Of a DNA stretch of 64,000 nt, positions 41,760 through 50,792 are shown piece by piece. The DNA comes from Pseudomonas marginalis (GTDB lineage Bacteria > Pseudomonadota > Gammaproteobacteria > Pseudomonadales > Pseudomonadaceae). A model generated the notes under the pieces. The model did no database searches and was not told where the DNA came from. It was given only the letters and a program-made list of their open reading frames with translations. The stretch spans positions 868,001-932,000 of the forward strand of contig NZ_VTFG01000002.1 in NCBI RefSeq assembly GCF_008692035.1, read 5' to 3'. The number at the start of each line of letters is the position of its first letter. The stretch's first letter is position 1. The translations under genes and the position numbers were made by a program.

Positions 41760-42457
41760 GTGAGGCTCCGGGTCACGGCGGACAACAATTGCGCCTCGTC
41801 CAGCCACCGCAGGCTACGGCCTTTCCACTGCAACACACCCTGGGTGTAGCGCGCGCTGGCCTGGGTACCCGAGGCCGACGCCGCCTTCAGGGTGCGCTCA
41901 TCGATGGCATGGATGCCATCCACTTCGTGCACCGGCACCACCACCGGGCCATCCTGCGCGGCGATGATCAGCATGCGCGGCATGATCCGCCCACCGCTGG
42001 CGCCCTGATGGGTTGTTTCCAGGCCAAGCAACTCCACCAGCGACAGGCACGCCACCAGCGCGCCACGCACATTGGCCACACCGAGCAAGGCACGGGAGCG
42101 CTGGTGCGGCAGCGAATGAATCGGTTGCAACGGCGCCACCTCCACCAGGCAGCGGGTGGCGATGCCCAGCCATTCCTCGCCGAGGCGGAACACCAACAGC
42201 GAGCGGGTGATGATCTTTTCGTCAACCTCGGCAGCCGCCACCGGACGACGGTCGTCCTGCTGCAAGGCATAGCGGTCCAGCAAGCGCGTGGCGGCAGCCG
42301 AGTACACCGAACAGTTGCGGCAGTGGATATGCTCCACCAGCAGCGGGCATGACTTGTCGCCATGGATACCGATACGGTTCCAGCAGTCGTCGATGGCTTG
42401 GGTGTCGGCCAGGGTCAAGTCCAGGCCTGCGGTGTTGAGCGCCTCGGTGCTACTCAT
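41756..42457 (-). CDS. wspD: WspD CheW-type adaptor
   Basis: A 233-residue coupling protein with a CheW domain in the C-terminal two thirds (LVFRLGEEWLGIATRCLVEVAPL, GVANVRGALVACLSLVELLG). An N-terminal stretch of about 80 residues has a cysteine-rich SCPLLVEHIHCRNCSVYS segment. It is one of two CheW proteins of the Wsp system, linking WspA to the kinase WspE. Overlaps of four bases occur with both wspC and wspE, so the cluster is tightly coupled. In P. aeruginosa and SBW25 the same order is known. Confidence 0.93.
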   Translation of the reverse strand: MSSTEALNTAGLDLTLADTQAIDDCWNRIGIHGDKSCPLLVEHIHCRNCSVYSAAATRLLDRYALQQDDRRPVAAAEVDEKIITRSLLVFRLGEEWLGIATRCLVEVAPLQPIHSLPHQRSRALLGVANVRGALVACLSLVELLGLETTHQGASGGRIMPRMLIIAAQDGPVVVPVHEVDGIHAIDERTLKAASASGTQASARYTQGVLQWKGRSLRWLDEAQLLSAVTRSLT

Positions 42458-43707
42458 CGTTTGGACTCACTGTCTGCTCGCTCGCTGCGGGCGGCCCGCG
42501 CCTGTAAACGGCGCGCCCCCGCACTGTCGCCCTGGGACTCGAGCAAGGCGGCCAGGTGCATCAAGGCCTGCGGATGCTGGGGTTCCAGGTACAAGGCTTT
42601 TCGATAAAACCCCTGGGCTTCCAGGGCGCTGCCGGCCACGTCGCTGAGCAACCCCAGCCAGTAGAACACCTGGGCGGCCGGCGGGTGACTGTTCAGATAC
42701 TGCTCACAGGCGGCGCGGGCCTCGGCACTTTTACCTTCGTTGGCCAGGCTGGCGATGCGGCTGAGCAAGGTGCCCGCATCGGAGGGCGGCGCCTTGATCG
42801 GCCCCGCCTGGTTGCTGGCCGTGCTGAACGGTCGCGGCTTGACCGGGACCGGCGCGGCGCTGCGCGGTGGCGTCGGCATGGGCACGAATACCGGCTCAGG
42901 CTTCACCGGTTCGGCCTGCCGGCTGAAGGCAAATGACTGCGGCACCCCAATCGAGCGCATGCCGTGGCGCCCCAGCAAGCTGCCCTCGGCGGGACCGATA
43001 AACAGCACGCCGTCCACATGGGTCAGGCCCTTGAGCACATCGAAGACTTGCTTCTGGGTCGGCTGGTCAAAGTAGATCAGCAGGTTGCGGCAAAACACGA
43101 AATCGTAGCTCGCCTCGTTCGCCAGCAGCGTCGGGTCGAGCAGGTTGCCGACTTGCAGGCGCACCTGTTCGCGCACGCGGTCGGCAATGTGGAACCCGTC
43201 GCCGTATTCCGTGAAGTGGCGGTCGCGAAAGGCAATATCGCCACCGCGAAACGAGTTCTTGCCATACACCCCACGCCGGGCGCGCTCCACCGACAGCGGG
43301 CTGACATCCAGGCCCAGGACCTTGAACTGGTGCGGCGCCAACCCGGCATCCAGCAAGGCCATGGCAATGGAATAGGGTTCTTCGCCGGTGGAACACGGCA
43401 GGCTGAGAATGCGCAGGGCGCGCATCTGCTTGATCTCGGCCAGGCGTGCAAGCGCCAGTCGGGCCAGGGTCGCAAAGGATTCGGGGTAACGGAAAAACCA
43501 GGTCTCGGGGACGATCACGGCTTCGATCAGCGCTTGTTGCTCGTCCTCGGAGCTTTGCAGGTGCTGCCAGTACTGCCCTGGCGTTTGCGCCTGCACGGCC
43601 TGGCTGCGCTGGCGCACGGCACGCTCGATGATGGCCTCGCCGACCGACGCGACATCCAGGCCGATACGTTCTTTCAAGAAGGCAAAGAAACGCGGGTCGT
43701 TGCTCAT
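42454..43707 (-). CDS. wspC: WspC CheR-type methyltransferase with C-terminal TPR
   Basis: A 417-residue SAM-dependent methyltransferase that methylates glutamates of the WspA receptor and so raises Wsp signalling. The CheR catalytic domain (about 1-270) shows ILSLPCSTGEEPYSIAM (SAM motif I), VLGLDVSPLSVERARRGVYG, and FVFCRNLLIYFD. After a proline/alanine-rich linker (about 270-310) a TPR-like tail follows (AEARAACEQYLNSHPPAAQVFYWLGLL, AQGFYRKALYLEPQHPQALMHLAALLE), a hallmark of WspC. It overlaps wspB and wspD by four bases each. Confidence 0.94.
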   Translation of the reverse strand: MSNDPRFFAFLKERIGLDVASVGEAIIERAVRQRSQAVQAQTPGQYWQHLQSSEDEQQALIEAVIVPETWFFRYPESFATLARLALARLAEIKQMRALRILSLPCSTGEEPYSIAMALLDAGLAPHQFKVLGLDVSPLSVERARRGVYGKNSFRGGDIAFRDRHFTEYGDGFHIADRVREQVRLQVGNLLDPTLLANEASYDFVFCRNLLIYFDQPTQKQVFDVLKGLTHVDGVLFIGPAEGSLLGRHGMRSIGVPQSFAFSRQAEPVKPEPVFVPMPTPPRSAAPVPVKPRPFSTASNQAGPIKAPPSDAGTLLSRIASLANEGKSAEARAACEQYLNSHPPAAQVFYWLGLLSDVAGSALEAQGFYRKALYLEPQHPQALMHLAALLESQGDSAGARRLQARAARSERADSESKR

Positions 43708-44216
43708 AGGCTCAGCTCGGCAGAAAACAACAAGGCGCGCACATCGTCGGTGAGCACGTCATTCACGCCAATCCACTGCATCAGGCCCAGGGCATCCTCC
43801 CGCACCGGCCCCAGGTACCGCGCCTGGCGGTTATCCAGGCCGTAAGGCTGGAATTCCGCCGGGTCGCACCGCAGGGTGTCCGTGGCCTGCTCGAGGATCA
43901 GCCCGAGCCAGCGCGATTCGACCCAGGTGTGCGGCTGGTAATTGACCAGCACCAGGCGCGTACTCGTACGCGCCTGGGCCGCTGTGCCGAAGGTCAGCGC
44001 ACTCAGGTCGATGACCGGTACCAACGCCCCGCGATGGGCAAAGATGCCCGCCACCCACAGTGGCGCATGGGCGATAGGCTTGAGCGGCAGGCGTGGCAAC
44101 ACCTCGGCCACCTCCGTGGCCTTGAGCGCAAAGCGTTCGCTGCCGATGTGAAACACCAGGAACAAGGCTTTTTTCGCTGCCGGAACGGCGCCGCGTTTAG
44201 CCGCAAGGTCGCTCAT
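43704..44216 (-). CDS. wspB: WspB CheW-type adaptor
   Basis: A 170-residue CheW-domain protein (FLVFHIGSERFALKATEVAEVLP, WVAGIFAHRGALVPVIDLSAL) that couples WspA to WspE. It starts on the last base of the wspA stop (TGATG) and overlaps wspC by four bases. It is shorter than WspD and lacks its N-terminal cysteine-rich part. A second CheW protein in one operon is standard for Wsp. Sequence looks complete. Confidence 0.93.
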   Translation of the reverse strand: MSDLAAKRGAVPAAKKALFLVFHIGSERFALKATEVAEVLPRLPLKPIAHAPLWVAGIFAHRGALVPVIDLSALTFGTAAQARTSTRLVLVNYQPHTWVESRWLGLILEQATDTLRCDPAEFQPYGLDNRQARYLGPVREDALGLMQWIGVNDVLTDDVRALLFSAELSL

Positions 44217-45838
44217 CAGACTTTGAAACGCGACACGCCGCTGCGCAGACCCACCGCAACCTGGCTCAGTTCATCGATGGCAAAGCTGGCCTGGCGCAGG
44301 GACTCCACCGTCTGGCTGCTGGCATCGCCCAGTTGCACCAGGGCATGGTTGATCTGCTCGGCGCCGGTGGCCTGGGCCTGCATGCCTTCGTTGACCATCA
44401 ACACCCGCGGCGCCAGGGCCTGTACCTGATGGATGATCTGCGACAGCTGCTCGCCTACTTGCTGCACTTCGAACATGCCTCGACGGACTTCTTCGGAGAA
44501 CTTGTCCATGCCCATCACGCCCGCCGAAACCGCTGACTGGATTTCACGCACCATCTGCTCGATGTCATAGGTGGCCACGGCGGTCTGGTCGGCCAGGCGC
44601 CGCACTTCGGTGGCCACCACGGCAAAACCGCGCCCGTACTCACCGGCCTTTTCGGCCTCGATGGCGGCATTCAGGGACAGCAGGTTGGTCTGGTCGGCGA
44701 CCTTGACGATGGTCACCACCACCTGGTTGATGTTGCCGGCCTTCTCATTGAGGATCGCCAGCTTGGCGTTCACCAGGTCGGCGGCGCCCATCACCGAGTG
44801 CATGGTTTCTTCCATGCGCGCCAGACCTTGCTGGCCGGAACCGGCGGCCACCGAGGCCTGGTCGGCGGCGGTGGACACTTCGGTCATGGTGCGGACCAGA
44901 TCCTTGGAAGTGGCAGCGATCTCCCGCGAAGTGGCACCGATCTCAGTAGTAGTGGCCGCGGTTTCAGTGGCAGTGGCCTGTTGCTGCTTGGAGGTGGCGG
45001 CAATCTCGGTGACCGAGGTGGTGACCTGCACCGAAGAGCGCTGGGCCTGGGACACCAGGGCCGTAAGCTCGGTCATCATGTCGTTGAAGCCGGTTTCCAC
45101 CGCGCCGAACTCGTCCTTGCGCTCCAGGTTCAAGCGTTTGCTCAGGTCACCGGTACGCATGGTCTCGAGGATCTCGACGATACGCTGCATCGGCGCCATG
45201 ATCGCGCGCATCAGCAGCAGGCCACACAGGCCGGCAGCGAGGATCGCCACGGCCAGCGACAGGAACATGCTGACCTTGGCCGAGGCAACGGCGTCGTCAA
45301 TGGCGGCCGTCGCGTTGTCGGACACGGCCTTGTTTTCCGTGATGATGTCATTGAGCTTCATGCGCCCTTCGGTCCAGATCGGCGTCAATTGCTCTTCCAA
45401 GAGCTCGCGCGCGGCCGGCAGGTCATTGGCTTCGACGCGATCGAGTACCTGGGCCAGGACCTTGTTGTAATTGATGTGGGCGGCCTTGAAGTTGTCGAAC
45501 TCCATGCGATCGGCCTGGCTATGCACGGTTTTTTCGTAATTGGCCATCTGCTGTTCGATACGCGATTCGAAGGCCTTGTAGTCCGATTTATCGCTATTGG
45601 TGAAGGTTTTATCCTCGCGCAGGCCAATGATATCGATGGTCTGCAAATAACTGTCGACCCATGCGCTACGGATCATCGAACTGAGGTAAACCCCCGGCAC
45701 CGCGTCGTCACGCACCGATTCCTGGCTGGCTTCAATCTTCAGCAACCGTGAGTAGGACACCACAACCATCAGCAGCATGATCGCGATAATGACCGCAAAG
45801 CTCGCCAAAATCCGCTGGCGCAAGGTCCAATTCTTCAC
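44216..45838 (-). CDS. wspA: WspA methyl-accepting receptor
   Basis: WspA (540 aa) is the surface-responsive receptor at the head of the pathway. It has a first membrane helix (about 8-30), a periplasmic helical bundle (about 31-180; TarH-like), a second helix (about 190-210), a HAMP domain (MRAIMAPMQRIVEILETMRTGDLSKRL), and a long cytoplasmic signalling hairpin with the tip around VKVADQTNLLSLNAAIEAEKAGEYGRGFAVVA. I start at the GTG at 45838 (MKNWTLRQR) behind GAGGA, giving 540 aa, which I recall as the family length; an ATG seven codons upstream is the alternative. Promoter must lie in the short stretch before the REPIN at 45943. Confidence 0.94.
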   Translation of the reverse strand: MKNWTLRQRILASFAVIIAIMLLMVVVSYSRLLKIEASQESVRDDAVPGVYLSSMIRSAWVDSYLQTIDIIGLREDKTFTNSDKSDYKAFESRIEQQMANYEKTVHSQADRMEFDNFKAAHINYNKVLAQVLDRVEANDLPAARELLEEQLTPIWTEGRMKLNDIITENKAVSDNATAAIDDAVASAKVSMFLSLAVAILAAGLCGLLLMRAIMAPMQRIVEILETMRTGDLSKRLNLERKDEFGAVETGFNDMMTELTALVSQAQRSSVQVTTSVTEIAATSKQQQATATETAATTTEIGATSREIAATSKDLVRTMTEVSTAADQASVAAGSGQQGLARMEETMHSVMGAADLVNAKLAILNEKAGNINQVVVTIVKVADQTNLLSLNAAIEAEKAGEYGRGFAVVATEVRRLADQTAVATYDIEQMVREIQSAVSAGVMGMDKFSEEVRRGMFEVQQVGEQLSQIIHQVQALAPRVLMVNEGMQAQATGAEQINHALVQLGDASSQTVESLRQASFAIDELSQVAVGLRSGVSRFKV

Positions 45839-45942
45839 AGTGTTTCCTCGAAGGGCCATTCAAATGGAGGGGAGTATAGCTGAGCAGAAGCCCTCATTTA
45901 TCAATGGGTTTCGATGTGGCACACACACATTGCAAAAACACC

Positions 45943-46032
45943 TGTGGGAGGGGGCTTGCTCCCGATTGCCGTGGGTCAGTTGCAGAGATTCGAACTGGAC
46001 CACCGCTATCGGGAGCAAGCCCCCTCCCACAG
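45943..46032. repeat. REPIN upstream of wspA
   Basis: Two inverted REP copies (TGTGGGAGGGGGCTTGCTCCC and the reverse CTCCCACA) enclose about 45 bp. It lies between the DUF533 gene end and the wspA leader and probably stops transcription coming from that gene. Confidence 0.9.
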
Positions 46033-46056
46033 GTTGGATTTGCCCGGCCCCGTTGG

Positions 46057-46764
46057 TTACTGGTTAAGCCGTACCTGCTTTTCCAGTTCCAGCTTCAAGC
46101 CCGGCTCGAGCTTGAGTTGGCGGGCCAATTCGTCCAGATACGCCTTTTCCATAAAGTTCTCCTCGTCCACCAGCATCACGCTGGCGATGTACATCTCGGC
46201 GGCCATTTCCGGGGTGCCGGCGGCGCGGGCGACGTCGGCCGGGTCCAGCGGCTTGTTCAGCTCGGCGTGCAGCCAGCTTTGCAGTTCGCGGTCGTTGTCC
46301 AGCTTGGTGAATTCACCTTCGATCAGTGCGCGCTCGCGCTCATCCACATGGCCGTCGGCCTTGGCGGCGGCGACCAATGCCTTGAGGATCCCCTGGCTGT
46401 GCTGCTCGACCTGGGCCGGTGGCAGGCGATCGATGGTTTGCGGTTCGCCCTGAGGCGCGTTGGCCTGCTTCGCTTGCCAGTTGCCGTAGGCTTTGTAGGC
46501 AATCACGCCCAACGCGGCCAGCCCGCCGTAGGTCAGGGCCTTGCCGCCAAACTTGCGCGCCTTCTTGTTGCCCAGCAACAGGCCCATCGCCCCCGCCGCT
46601 AGGGCGCCACCGCCCGCACCGCCGAGCAGGCTGCCCAGACCGCCGCCGCCGAGCAGCCCGCCGAGGGCGCCTTTATCGTCCTGTTTGCGCTGGCCGCCGG
46701 TTTTATTCTGCAACATGTCCTGGCCGGACTTGAGCAACTGATCGAGCAATCCACGGGTATTCAT
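46057..46764 (-). CDS. DUF533 (YebE-like) protein
   Basis: A 235-residue protein of the DUF533/YebE family, whose C-terminal part resembles tellurite-resistance TerB domains. It starts NTRGLLDQLLKSGQDML, followed by a glycine-rich flexible stretch (GGLLGGGGLGSLLGGAGGG, about 35-70), one likely membrane helix (about 75-100), then the TerB-like acidic helices (KADGHVDERERALIEGEFTKL near 150). The frame extends to 46899, but the ATG at 46764 is the family start. Role unknown. The REPIN separates it from wspA. Divergent from the LysR gene. Confidence 0.85.
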   Translation of the reverse strand: MNTRGLLDQLLKSGQDMLQNKTGGQRKQDDKGALGGLLGGGGLGSLLGGAGGGALAAGAMGLLLGNKKARKFGGKALTYGGLAALGVIAYKAYGNWQAKQANAPQGEPQTIDRLPPAQVEQHSQGILKALVAAAKADGHVDERERALIEGEFTKLDNDRELQSWLHAELNKPLDPADVARAAGTPEMAAEMYIASVMLVDEENFMEKAYLDELARQLKLEPGLKLELEKQVRLNQ

Positions 46765-46931
46765 TCGTAGCCTCCAGACACTAGGGTTCATGGACCAATA
46801 GGCCCTCAGCGTAAAACTAAGTGCCAAAAAGCCGCGATCTAGAGTGCTTCCAGATGTAACGCCACTGCCGTTCGCTAAAACCGATATACACTCGGACAAA
46901 TCTATAAAAACACCCCACTGGTAATTCCAGC

Positions 46932-47843
46932 ATGATGACCTTGCGTCAAATCCGGCATTTTATCGCCGTGGCCGAGACCGGATCGATCTCCGCCGCCGCG
47001 CAGACCGCGTTCATTTCCCAGTCCACCCTGACCCTGGCGATCCAGCAACTGGAGCAGGAAATCGGCGTCACCCTGTTCAACCGGCACGCCAAGGGCATGA
47101 CCCTCACGCACCAGGGCCATCAGTTCCTGCGCCAGGCGCACTTGATCCTCGCCACCGTCGACAATGCCAAGCGCAGCCTGCAACAGAGCACCGACCAGGT
47201 CGCCGGGCAATTGATCATCGGCGTGACCAGCCTGGTCGCCGGCTACTACCTGGCGGATTTGCTCACCCGCTTCCAGCGCGCCTACCCCAACGTGGAGATC
47301 CGCGTGATGGAAGACGAACGCCCGTATATCGAGCATTTGCTGGTCAGCGGCGAGATCGATGTGGGCGTGCTGATCCTCTCCAACCTGGAAGATCGCCACG
47401 CCCTGCAGACCGAAGTCCTCACCCACTCGCCCCACCGCCTGTGGCTGCCGGCGCAACACCCGCTCCTGGAGCACGACAGCATCAACCTCGCCGACGTGGC
47501 AAACGAGCCGTTGATTCAGCTGAACGTCGACGAAATGGGGCATAACGCCCAGCGCCTGTGGGCCGCTGCCGGCCTGCAACCGCGCGTGACCCTGCGCACC
47601 GCCTCCACCGAGGCCGTGCGCAGCCTGGTGGCCGCGGGCCTGGGCGTGTCGATCCAACCGGACATGACCTACCGCCCCTGGTCCCTGGAGGGCGACATTA
47701 TTGAAGCGCGGCCGATTGCCGACCTCAGCCAGACCCTGGACGTCGGCCTGGCCTGGCGTCGGGGCACCGCGCGACCGGCCTTGGTGGATCCGTTCCTCAC
47801 CGTTGCGCGGGAACAACCACACCCGCGCAAGCCATCTATTTAA
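46932..47843 (+). CDS. LysR-family regulator
   Basis: A 303-residue LysR protein. The N-terminal winged helix is clear (MTLRQIRHFIAVAETGSISAAAQTAFISQSTLTLAIQQLEQEIGVTLFNR), followed by the effector-binding domain with VTSLVAGYYLADLLTRFQRAYPNVEI. It lies 102 bp before the first aldehyde dehydrogenase gene and on the same strand. I infer it regulates the putrescine/GABA locus. It is divergent from DUF533. A start at the second Met (MTLRQ) is an equal alternative. Confidence 0.9.
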   Translation: MMTLRQIRHFIAVAETGSISAAAQTAFISQSTLTLAIQQLEQEIGVTLFNRHAKGMTLTHQGHQFLRQAHLILATVDNAKRSLQQSTDQVAGQLIIGVTSLVAGYYLADLLTRFQRAYPNVEIRVMEDERPYIEHLLVSGEIDVGVLILSNLEDRHALQTEVLTHSPHRLWLPAQHPLLEHDSINLADVANEPLIQLNVDEMGHNAQRLWAAAGLQPRVTLRTASTEAVRSLVAAGLGVSIQPDMTYRPWSLEGDIIEARPIADLSQTLDVGLAWRRGTARPALVDPFLTVAREQPHPRKPSI

Positions 47844-47945
47844 TCGAATGCTGCATTCAGTATTTAGTATTTGTTGACCTCGCGCCTGACCTCTAGTCTC
47901 TGTCTATGCATAAGAGAAGGTCCGGCGCCTTGTAAGAGAACGCCC

Positions 47946-49433
47946 ATGACCGCACAAGAAAAGAGATCACGAAAAATGTCCGGCGCGCCCACCCCGCTGC
48001 TTACTGCGTTGCTGATCGACGGCGAACTGGTCCAGGGCCAGGGCGTTGCCGAGCCGATCCTCAACCCGGCCACCGGCGAAGTGCTCACCCAGATCGCCGA
48101 AGCCAGCACCGAGCAGGTCGAAAGTGCGATCCTCGCCGCGCACCGCGCTTTTGCCGGCTGGTCGCGGACCACGCCGCAACAACGCTCGAACATCCTGCTG
48201 GGCATCGCCGACGCCATCGAGAAACACGCCGACTACCTCGCCCGCCTGGAATCGCTGAACTGCGGCAAGCCGTTGCACCTGGCGCGCCAGGACGACTTGA
48301 GCGCCACCATAGATGTGTTCCGCTTCTTCGCCGGCGCCGTGCGCTGCCAGACCGGACAGCTCAGCGGCGAATACCTGCCGGGCTACACCAGCATGGTGCG
48401 CCGCGATCCGATTGGCGTGGTGGCCTCGATTGCGCCGTGGAACTACCCGCTGATGATGGCCGCGTGGAAGATCGCCCCGGCGCTGGCGGCCGGTAATACC
48501 CTGGTGTTCAAGCCGTCGGAACACACGCCGCTGTCGATCCTCGCATTGGCCCCGGTCCTGAAGGACGTGTTACCACGCGGGGTCATCAACATTCTGTGCG
48601 GTGGCGGTGAAGGCGTCGGCAGCCATCTGGTCAGCCACCCCAAGGTGCGCATGGTCTCGCTGACCGGCGACATCGTCACCGGCCAGAAAATCCTGCAGGC
48701 CGCCTCCAAGACCCTCAAACGCACGCACCTGGAATTGGGCGGCAAGGCGCCGGTGATCGTGTGCAACGACGCCGACCTGCAAGCCGTGGTCGAAGGCGTG
48801 CGTGCCTACGGTTACTACAATGCCGGCCAGGACTGCACGGCGGCATGCCGCATCTACGCCCAGGCGGGCATCCACGACAAATTGGTCGCCGAGCTGGGAG
48901 CAGCCGTCAGCAGCCTGCGCTTCGCCGGCAAGCGCGATGCCGATAACGAACTCGGCCCGCTGATCAGCACACGCCAGCGCGACCGCGTGGCCAGCTTTGT
49001 CGAGCGCGCCCTCGGCCAGCCGCATATCGAGCGGGTCACCGGCGCGGCCGTGCATTCCGGGGCCGGCTTCTATTACCAGCCGACGCTGCTCGCCGGTTGC
49101 AAGCAGAACGATGAAATCGTCCAGCGCGAAGTGTTCGGCCCGGTGGTCACCGTGACCCGCTTCGACGAACTGGAACAGGCGGTGGACTGGGCCAACGATT
49201 CCGAATACGGCCTGGCCTCCTCCGTCTGGACCCAGAACCTGGACAAGGCCATGCAGGTCGCCGCGCGCCTGCAATACGGCTGCACCTGGATCAACAGCCA
49301 TTTCATGCTGGTCAGCGAAATGCCCCACGGCGGCTTGAAGCGCTCGGGGTATGGGAAAGATCTGTCCAGCGATTCGCTACAGGACTACAGCGTGGTGCGC
49401 CACATCATGGCCCGCCACGGCCAGCATCTTTAA
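47946..49433 (+). CDS. Gamma-aminobutyraldehyde dehydrogenase-like enzyme, copy 1
   Basis: A 495-residue NAD(P)-dependent aldehyde dehydrogenase, closely related to PatD/Prr, which oxidises 4-aminobutanal to GABA. The cofactor and catalytic motifs are seen: IAPWNYPLMMAAWKIAPALAAGN, LELGGKAPVIV (general base Glu), and NAGQDCTAACRIY with the catalytic Cys. It aligns all along with copy 2 at 53.7 kb, but has an N-terminal tail of some 20-25 residues extra. ATG at 47946 or 47976 are both possible; each has only a weak AAGAGA-type site. It precedes the ydcS-type gene by 71 bp, so it likely belongs to the transporter operon. Confidence 0.87.
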   Translation: MTAQEKRSRKMSGAPTPLLTALLIDGELVQGQGVAEPILNPATGEVLTQIAEASTEQVESAILAAHRAFAGWSRTTPQQRSNILLGIADAIEKHADYLARLESLNCGKPLHLARQDDLSATIDVFRFFAGAVRCQTGQLSGEYLPGYTSMVRRDPIGVVASIAPWNYPLMMAAWKIAPALAAGNTLVFKPSEHTPLSILALAPVLKDVLPRGVINILCGGGEGVGSHLVSHPKVRMVSLTGDIVTGQKILQAASKTLKRTHLELGGKAPVIVCNDADLQAVVEGVRAYGYYNAGQDCTAACRIYAQAGIHDKLVAELGAAVSSLRFAGKRDADNELGPLISTRQRDRVASFVERALGQPHIERVTGAAVHSGAGFYYQPTLLAGCKQNDEIVQREVFGPVVTVTRFDELEQAVDWANDSEYGLASSVWTQNLDKAMQVAARLQYGCTWINSHFMLVSEMPHGGLKRSGYGKDLSSDSLQDYSVVRHIMARHGQHL

Positions 49434-49504
49434 AACAACAACTAAGCTCATGCGTCACGGCTTCACACACTGCCCCGACCATAATTAAAGAAGAGGGAAT
49501 CCCC

Positions 49505-50656
49505 ATGTCTGCGCATAAGACCGCACTGCTCAGTGCCTTGACCACCGCGCTGCTGGCCAGCGTCAGTATCCAGGCCGCCGAACCGCTCAAGGCGGTGGGC
49601 GCTGGTGAAGGCCAGCTGGATATCGTCGCCTGGCCCGGCTATATCGAACGTGGTGAAAGCGACAAGGCCTACGACTGGGTCACAGGTTTCGAGAAGGAAA
49701 CAGGCTGCAAGGTCAATGTGAAAACCGCCGCCACCTCTGACGAAATGGTCAGTTTGATGGCCAAGGGCGGTTATGACCTGGTCACCGCGTCCGGGGATGC
49801 GTCGCTGCGATTGATCGTCGGCAAGCGTGTGCAGCCGATCAACACGGCGTTGATCTCCAACTGGAAGAACATCGACCCGCGCCTCAAGGATGCGCCGTGG
49901 TACGTGGTGGGCCAGCAGACCTACGGCACCCCGTACCAGTGGGGGCCGAACGTGCTGATGTACAACACCACCGTGTTCAAGACCGCGCCCACCAGCTGGA
50001 ACGTGCTGTTCGATGCGCAGAACCTGCCGGACGGCAAGCCGAACAAAGGTCGTGTGCAGGCCTATGACGGTCCGATCTACATCGCCGATGCGGCGCTGTA
50101 CCTCAAGAGCACCCAGCCGGAACTGGGGATCCAGAGCCCCTATGAACTGACCGAAACCCAGTACAAGGCCGTGCTCGACCTGTTGCGCGCGCAGCAGCCG
50201 TTGATCCACCGCTACTGGCATGACACCACCGTGCAAATGAGCGACTTCAAGAACGAAGGCGTGGTGGCCTCCAGCGCCTGGCCGTATCAGGTCAACGGCC
50301 TGCAGAACGAGAAGCAGCCGATTGCTTCGACCATTCCCAAGGAAGGCGCCACCGGCTGGGCCGACACCACCATGTTGCACAGCGAGGCCAAGCACCCGAA
50401 TTGCGCCTACAAGTGGATGGACTGGTCGCTGCAGCCCAAAGTCCAGGGAGATGTCGCCGCCTGGTTCGGCTCGCTGCCAGCGGTGCCCGCAGCCTGCAAG
50501 GAAAGCGAACTGCTCGGTGCCGAGGGTTGCAAGACCAACGGCTTCGACCAGTTCGACAAGATCGCCTTCTGGAAAACCCCGCAGGCCGAGGGCGGCAAGT
50601 TCGTGCCGTACAGCCGCTGGACCCAGGACTACATCGCGATCATGGGCGGCCGCTAA
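49505..50656 (+). CDS. ydcS: Periplasmic polyamine-binding protein, YdcS type
   Basis: A 383-residue ABC substrate-binding protein with a signal peptide ending at IQAA|EPL (about residue 25). The mature part shows LDIVAWPGYIERG, YDLVTASGDASLRLIVGKRV and WGPNVLMYNTTVFKTAP, matching the PotD/PotF-like YdcS group. The ydcSTUV transporter of E. coli lies next to patD and is linked to putrescine uptake. The gene is followed by a REP hairpin and then by the ATPase gene. ATG at 49505 lies behind GAGGGAA. Confidence 0.88.
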   Translation: MSAHKTALLSALTTALLASVSIQAAEPLKAVGAGEGQLDIVAWPGYIERGESDKAYDWVTGFEKETGCKVNVKTAATSDEMVSLMAKGGYDLVTASGDASLRLIVGKRVQPINTALISNWKNIDPRLKDAPWYVVGQQTYGTPYQWGPNVLMYNTTVFKTAPTSWNVLFDAQNLPDGKPNKGRVQAYDGPIYIADAALYLKSTQPELGIQSPYELTETQYKAVLDLLRAQQPLIHRYWHDTTVQMSDFKNEGVVASSAWPYQVNGLQNEKQPIASTIPKEGATGWADTTMLHSEAKHPNCAYKWMDWSLQPKVQGDVAAWFGSLPAVPAACKESELLGAEGCKTNGFDQFDKIAFWKTPQAEGGKFVPYSRWTQDYIAIMGGR

Positions 50657-50681
50657 GACCATGCAGACGGCATAGATCCCC

Positions 50682-50709
50682 TGTGGGAGGAGGCTTGCCC
50701 CCTCCCACA
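50682..50709. repeat. Single REP palindrome within the ydcS-ydcT gap
   Basis: TGTGGGAGGAGGCTTGCCCCCTCCCACA. It lies 25 bp after the ydcS stop. A hairpin in this place could stabilise the ydcS message and lower downstream expression, as known for binding-protein operons. Confidence 0.75.
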
Positions 50710-50792
50710 TCGACCGCATTCACGGATGTTTTGTTTTTCAGCAGTCCAGGCCGGGCGCTGCGACCACCCGCGCCTTTTTGGAGCACCGCACC

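Noticed and set aside
45917..45936. TGGCAC...TTGC resembling a sigma-54 promoter
   Set aside because: The spacer is seven instead of five bases, and nothing suitably placed follows.
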